From contig NZ_AP023087.1 in the NCBI RefSeq assembly GCF_045862395.1, positions 2,976,001 through 3,040,000 of the forward strand: 64,000 bases of DNA, in the 5' to 3' direction. The notes under the pieces were generated by a model, which was given only the letters and a program-made list of their open reading frames with translations, was not told the DNA's origin and ran no database searches. Numbering within the stretch: the stretch's first letter is position 1; every line of letters starts with the position of its first letter. Positions 61,146-64,000 of the stretch are shown here, one piece after another. The translations under genes and the position numbers were made by a program. The DNA comes from Marinicellulosiphila megalodicopiae. GTDB taxonomy: Bacteria; Pseudomonadota; Gammaproteobacteria; Pseudomonadales; Natronospirillaceae.

Positions 61146-62027
61146 ATGAGATATAACCCTGTCACTAAAATCAAAAAAACAATACTCACGATCGCTGCAA
61201 TTTGTTTGGCCTTTCCACTAAGCGCCAATGCTCAAAATCATGATCTGCAATTTTTTCAACTAGGCCATTCTAATAAGTCCGGCTATTTAACATGTTGTAA
61301 TCACGCACTTAAATCATTAGTCGGCAAAAAAGTGGTATTACAAATAGATTCGATTGAATCCGATGAACCACAATTATTTCCAAATAAAGGCGTAATTGTT
61401 CAAACGTATTTGGATAATAAGCAATATGATGTCTCGCATTTTGATCAAGAATATTTAAATGTAGGGGTAATCCAATATCATTACAGACGAGTGTTATTTA
61501 ACCTAGCTGTAGAGCGAGGAGTCGATCAACAAGGCATCAAATTTAAAACGAAATTAAATTTTGATTCCAAACAATCGGGAACTTGGGTGAGAACATACTT
61601 TGACAATCAGACAGTATTAAAAGGACATTTTTTGATTGAAGATTCACAAAAAGATTTGATTGCTCCAACTCAAGTTAACCGAACTCAAGCCTTAACTGTT
61701 TTACATTCAGCCAGTGATGTGGTTCCAGAAGGAGGATACCCATCAAAAGGTTCAATTATTTTACAACAATACCAAGATGAGGGGTTGTACAACGGTGTAG
61801 CGTTTGGCCCGGGCACTGTCGTACCTAAGGGAATTTATAACATTCAAAAAATTTCTAACAATGTCGTGGTTGAAAACGCTATACAAACGATTGATGAGCT
61901 TAATTTTAGTGCGCCTTATACTATGGTATATTTCTATGAAACGCCATATTCTGGGCAGTGGTATCAAAATTTTGCCGATGGATTAATTATATTTTCAGGT
62001 ACGTTTACAAATTTTGATACACCTTAA
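61146..62027 (+). CDS. Exported protein with two related modules, unknown
   Basis: 293 residues. Signal peptide ends SANA-Q (residue 29-30). The mature part seems to be a duplication: module 1 (about 30-170) and module 2 (about 180-290) share G-V/S-I-I/L-x-Q-x-Y-x-D (GVIVQTYLDNKQYDV, GSIILQQYQDEGLYNG) and SGTW-x3-YFDN/SGQWYQNFADG with a following FSG/KGHF strand. The fold looks all-beta, and a Cys-Cys pair (TCCNH) is near the N-terminus. No family recognised. A terminator follows, and a membrane-anchored AraC-type regulator gene starts 57 bp on. Confidence 0.68.
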   Translation: MRYNPVTKIKKTILTIAAICLAFPLSANAQNHDLQFFQLGHSNKSGYLTCCNHALKSLVGKKVVLQIDSIESDEPQLFPNKGVIVQTYLDNKQYDVSHFDQEYLNVGVIQYHYRRVLFNLAVERGVDQQGIKFKTKLNFDSKQSGTWVRTYFDNQTVLKGHFLIEDSQKDLIAPTQVNRTQALTVLHSASDVVPEGGYPSKGSIILQQYQDEGLYNGVAFGPGTVVPKGIYNIQKISNNVVVENAIQTIDELNFSAPYTMVYFYETPYSGQWYQNFADGLIIFSGTFTNFDTP

Positions 62028-62040
62028 ACTTAAAAAATTG

Positions 62041-62068
62041 AAAAGATCTGCGTAAGTGGATCTTTTTT
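62041..62068 (+). terminator. Terminator between the two-module protein and the AraC-type gene
   Basis: AAAAGATC/GATCTTTT stem with a 10-base loop and a six-T tail. Confidence 0.7.
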
Positions 62069-62084
62069 ACAAAGAGAATCTTCA

Positions 62085-63188
62085 ATGAATGACGCTGTTC
62101 AAGAATTATTTAAAGTTGTATTTATTTTTAGTGTCAGTTTTGCAATTTGGACTATTTTGAATATCAGTTACAATAAAAGACCATTAAATAATGTGCATAA
62201 AACCATTATTATCTATATTTTTCTTTTGTTGTTTGCTCCTATTAATGCCTATTGCCAACTTGTGATGGATCAACCATTTAAGTGGTTGCAAAATGCAGCT
62301 TATAATATGACTTGGTTTTATGGGCCTTTGATTTATTATATTATCAGGCAGGTTTTTTTATATCCCATTACATTTAAGTCCATAATAATTCATGCTTCTT
62401 TGCCATTAATGATGTTCTCAGATCGAATATTTGAAATTGGATTGACTCAAAATTTTAATTTATTTTTAAATATTTTGATTTTTCAAGTGGCTTGTTATTG
62501 TGTTTTTAGTATTTTATTAATGATTAAAAATAAAAAAAGACTCACTCAGTTATTTCAAGGTCATCAAAATTCGACCTATTTTTGGTTGATGTTTTTAGTG
62601 CTGGGATTGCTTGTTTTAAATGTTATGGATATTTTATTAATAAAACAATTTTTGGTGGGCAATATCTCTAATATGACCATTATGGCTGGCATTGCTTGTA
62701 TGGTTTCAATTTATGTAAGTTTAATTTCGTTGCTTTCGATTTATCAGCCTCAATTTTTTGAAAGAAAACATCATAAAAATGATGCGCATGTAACTGAGCC
62801 AGAAGAAAAAATACGATTAAGAAATATAGAATTAAGTCCTGAAGCTGTAAGTGAGTTATCTGTCAAGCTCAATGGTTTGGTTGAAAATTTTCAACCTCAT
62901 TTAGATCCCGAAATTTCACTTGATAAATTATCATCATTAATGGGTGTCACTCGAGTGCAATTATCCGAATTTTTTAACGTGCATAAAGAAACGAGTTTTT
63001 ATGATTTTTTAAATGAGTTGCGCTTTAATGAATCTTTAAAATTATTAAATCAAAACAATGGATCAAACAGCATAGCGGATATTGCATATCAAGCCGGGTT
63101 TAATAATCGAAATACATTTTATAAAGTGTTTAAACAAAATGTTGGTCAGACTCCTGCTGAATATCGAAAGTCATTAGGGCGCGCGTAA
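62085..63188 (+). CDS. Membrane-anchored AraC-family regulator
   Basis: 367 residues. Six or seven N-terminal membrane helices (about 8-225) lead to a cytosolic AraC-type DNA-binding domain (about 265-367): LDKLSSLMGVTRVQLSEFFN (HTH 1) and SIADIAYQAGFNNRNTFYKVFKQNVGQTPAEYRKS (HTH 2, with the family GFNNRNTFYK-F signature). This TM-AraC layout is known in gammaproteobacteria and is thought to couple a membrane signal to transcription. A likely target is the two-module exported gene just upstream, from which it is separated by a terminator. Confidence 0.87.
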   Translation: MNDAVQELFKVVFIFSVSFAIWTILNISYNKRPLNNVHKTIIIYIFLLLFAPINAYCQLVMDQPFKWLQNAAYNMTWFYGPLIYYIIRQVFLYPITFKSIIIHASLPLMMFSDRIFEIGLTQNFNLFLNILIFQVACYCVFSILLMIKNKKRLTQLFQGHQNSTYFWLMFLVLGLLVLNVMDILLIKQFLVGNISNMTIMAGIACMVSIYVSLISLLSIYQPQFFERKHHKNDAHVTEPEEKIRLRNIELSPEAVSELSVKLNGLVENFQPHLDPEISLDKLSSLMGVTRVQLSEFFNVHKETSFYDFLNELRFNESLKLLNQNNGSNSIADIAYQAGFNNRNTFYKVFKQNVGQTPAEYRKSLGRA

Positions 63189-63210
63189 ATCAAAGGCCAT
63201 TCAAATAAGA

Positions 63211-63236
63211 TTTAAAAGGGCATCCATTTTTGAAAC
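63211..63236. repeat. R-family partial copy R6 (degenerate)
   Basis: AAAAGGGCATCCATTTTTGAA, a decayed end of the repeat. Confidence 0.5.
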
Positions 63237-63281
63237 ATTGGACTCAAAACCCTTATTAAGAAAAAGAACCAAAAGGAAGAA

Positions 63282-63410
63282 CCAAAAGGGACATCCACTT
63301 TTAACAATCAAGCACAAATCAAAACCACTGGATATCCAACGATAAAAAAGTTGAAGATGACGAAGTTAGTTAACACTCACCTTACAATCAGGCACAAAAA
63401 AACCCAACTA
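63282..63410. repeat. R-family dispersed repeat, copy R7
   Basis: CCAAAAGGGACATCCACTTTTAACAATCAAGC, CAACGATAAAAAAGTTGAAGATGACG, then a CCCAA/TTGGG hairpin end. Same head and middle as R2, R3 and R5. Confidence 0.85.
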
Positions 63411-63455
63411 ATTGGGATTCATATTTCAAAAATTAATTATCATCCAAAGTTTTAA

Positions 63456-63820
63456 CTAATGCACGGCCACCCAGTTCTCATTATGCAACCCTTCTTTTCG
63501 TTCAAACACATTTAAATTATTTGTGACAATAATCATGCCTGTGCTTCAAGCATATCGTGCTATTCGCAGGTCATTTACATCAATATCTACAACTATATCT
63601 ACAACTATATCTACGCTTATATTTCTGCCTTTCTTTTCTAAGTTTGCTCGAATTTCACCATAATGAAACGCAGCACTACTTTGATAATCAAACACTTCTA
63701 AGCGTGAGATAAAACCCTCTACTTGTTTAAGGTTATTCACAGATCTTTCGCTTTTTTCGACACCATGAATTAACTCTGCCAAAGTTACATTGCTGATGCA
63801 TAACTGACCTTGGTGATTTT
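63456..63820 (-). pseudogene. vapC: VapC-type toxin remnant (PIN domain)
   Basis: Minus strand: CISNVTLAELIHGVEKSERS...VEGFISRLEVFDYQSSAAFHYGEIRANLEKKGRNISVD..., then DLRIARYA, a TGA at 63546-63548, then STGMIIVTNNLNVFERKEGLHNENW to a stop at 63456. This matches the middle and end of VapC PIN-domain RNases (SVITLAELYYGVEKS, YGxIRAxLEKKGxxIGPNDLLIAAHA, LVTNNxREFxRVxGLxxENW). An upstream in-frame stop, the internal TGA and expansion of a 12-bp repeat inside the conserved loop show it is dead. The VapB antitoxin gene was not identified. Confidence 0.82.
63583..63618. repeat. 12-bp tandem repeat (ATATCTACAACT), about three units
   Basis: Two perfect units and a third differing in its end. On the minus strand it codes for VDIV-type repeats within the VapC remnant, lengthening the loop that normally reads GPND. 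Confidence 0.9.
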
Positions 63821-64000
63821 AAACTGAGTTAATACTTTTATTGGGCGACGTTGACCTATTTTTCATTTTATTCTTAGTCATTCACTACGGTTTTAATTTT
63901 CGATTACATGAACTTTTCACTATTGGTGAATAATTCAAATAAGGATCACTGCAATCCAAGGGATTAAATGTAATATTTACCGACTCTAACGAATCTAATT
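63821..64000. other. Window end, nothing identified
   Basis: About 180 bp of AT-rich sequence. A vapB partner would be expected upstream of the vapC remnant, but none could be read with confidence. Confidence 0.35.

Overview
The window is an AT-rich, densely coded stretch of a marine-type gammaproteobacterial chromosome. The gene orders lptCAB-rpoN-ptsN-rapZ-npr, hslVU, mrdAB-mltB-rlpA and the divergent lbcA/hemA-prfA pair, a Pseudomonas-type FleQ, and exported GH5 and GH6 cellulases all point to an Oceanospirillales/Cellvibrionales/Pseudomonadales-like cellulose degrader. The species cannot be fixed from the sequence. No rRNA, tRNA or CRISPR array was seen.

Layout. 1-8.1 kb: LPS transport (lptC 3' end, lptA, lptB), sigma-54, the nitrogen PTS (ptsN, rapZ, npr; hpf is missing from its usual slot), mgtE, darP/yjgA and ppnN. 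8.1-13.4 kb: the hslVU heat-shock protease with a sigma-32-like promoter, a DUF971 protein, ubiD, a Fre-like flavin reductase and a polytopic membrane protein. 13.6-17.5 kb: a DUF560/Slam-like outer-membrane barrel next to a large FecR-domain protein with a possible TbpB-type C-terminal barrel, a candidate type XI secretion pair. 17.7-20.1 kb: fleQ and ubiX. 20.9-24.0 kb: a lipoprotein GH6 cellulase with five PKD domains. 24.3-27.0 kb: a FliT-like helical protein and a diguanylate cyclase with a LacI-type ligand-binding domain. 27.0-34.1 kb: the cell-elongation operon and dxs. 34.4-39.9 kb: a LysR regulator, LbcA-like lipoprotein, hemA and prfA.

40-45 kb holds an intact IS1595-type insertion sequence with matching ends and a target duplication, then a second cellulose-related locus: a PKD lipoprotein carrying one CxxCH haem motif, a GH5 endoglucanase and a barrel protein. 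45.2-48.9 kb is a four-gene operon (APS kinase, sulfotransferase, GT4 glycosyltransferase, polysaccharide deacetylase) that looks built to make a sulfated glycoconjugate. 50.4-52.7 kb is a compact trpR-trpE-trpG operon with a palindrome abutting the trpR start codon.

53-64 kb is accessory and decayed. It contains two short repeat families, a 325-bp duplication carrying the tail of a VWA-like gene, a group II intron whose ends can be read to the base because the duplicate is an empty site, and Fic and VapC pseudogenes. A secreted two-module protein with an adjacent membrane-anchored AraC-type regulator lies between them. In at least two places a repeat supplies an in-frame start codon to a truncated reading frame.

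Links between genes: UbiX supplies prenylated FMN to UbiD; FleQ (c-di-GMP-responsive) and the LacI-GGDEF cyclase flank the GH6 cellulase; PtsN, RapZ and Npr form one regulatory phosphorelay unit; CysC supplies PAPS to the sulfotransferase.
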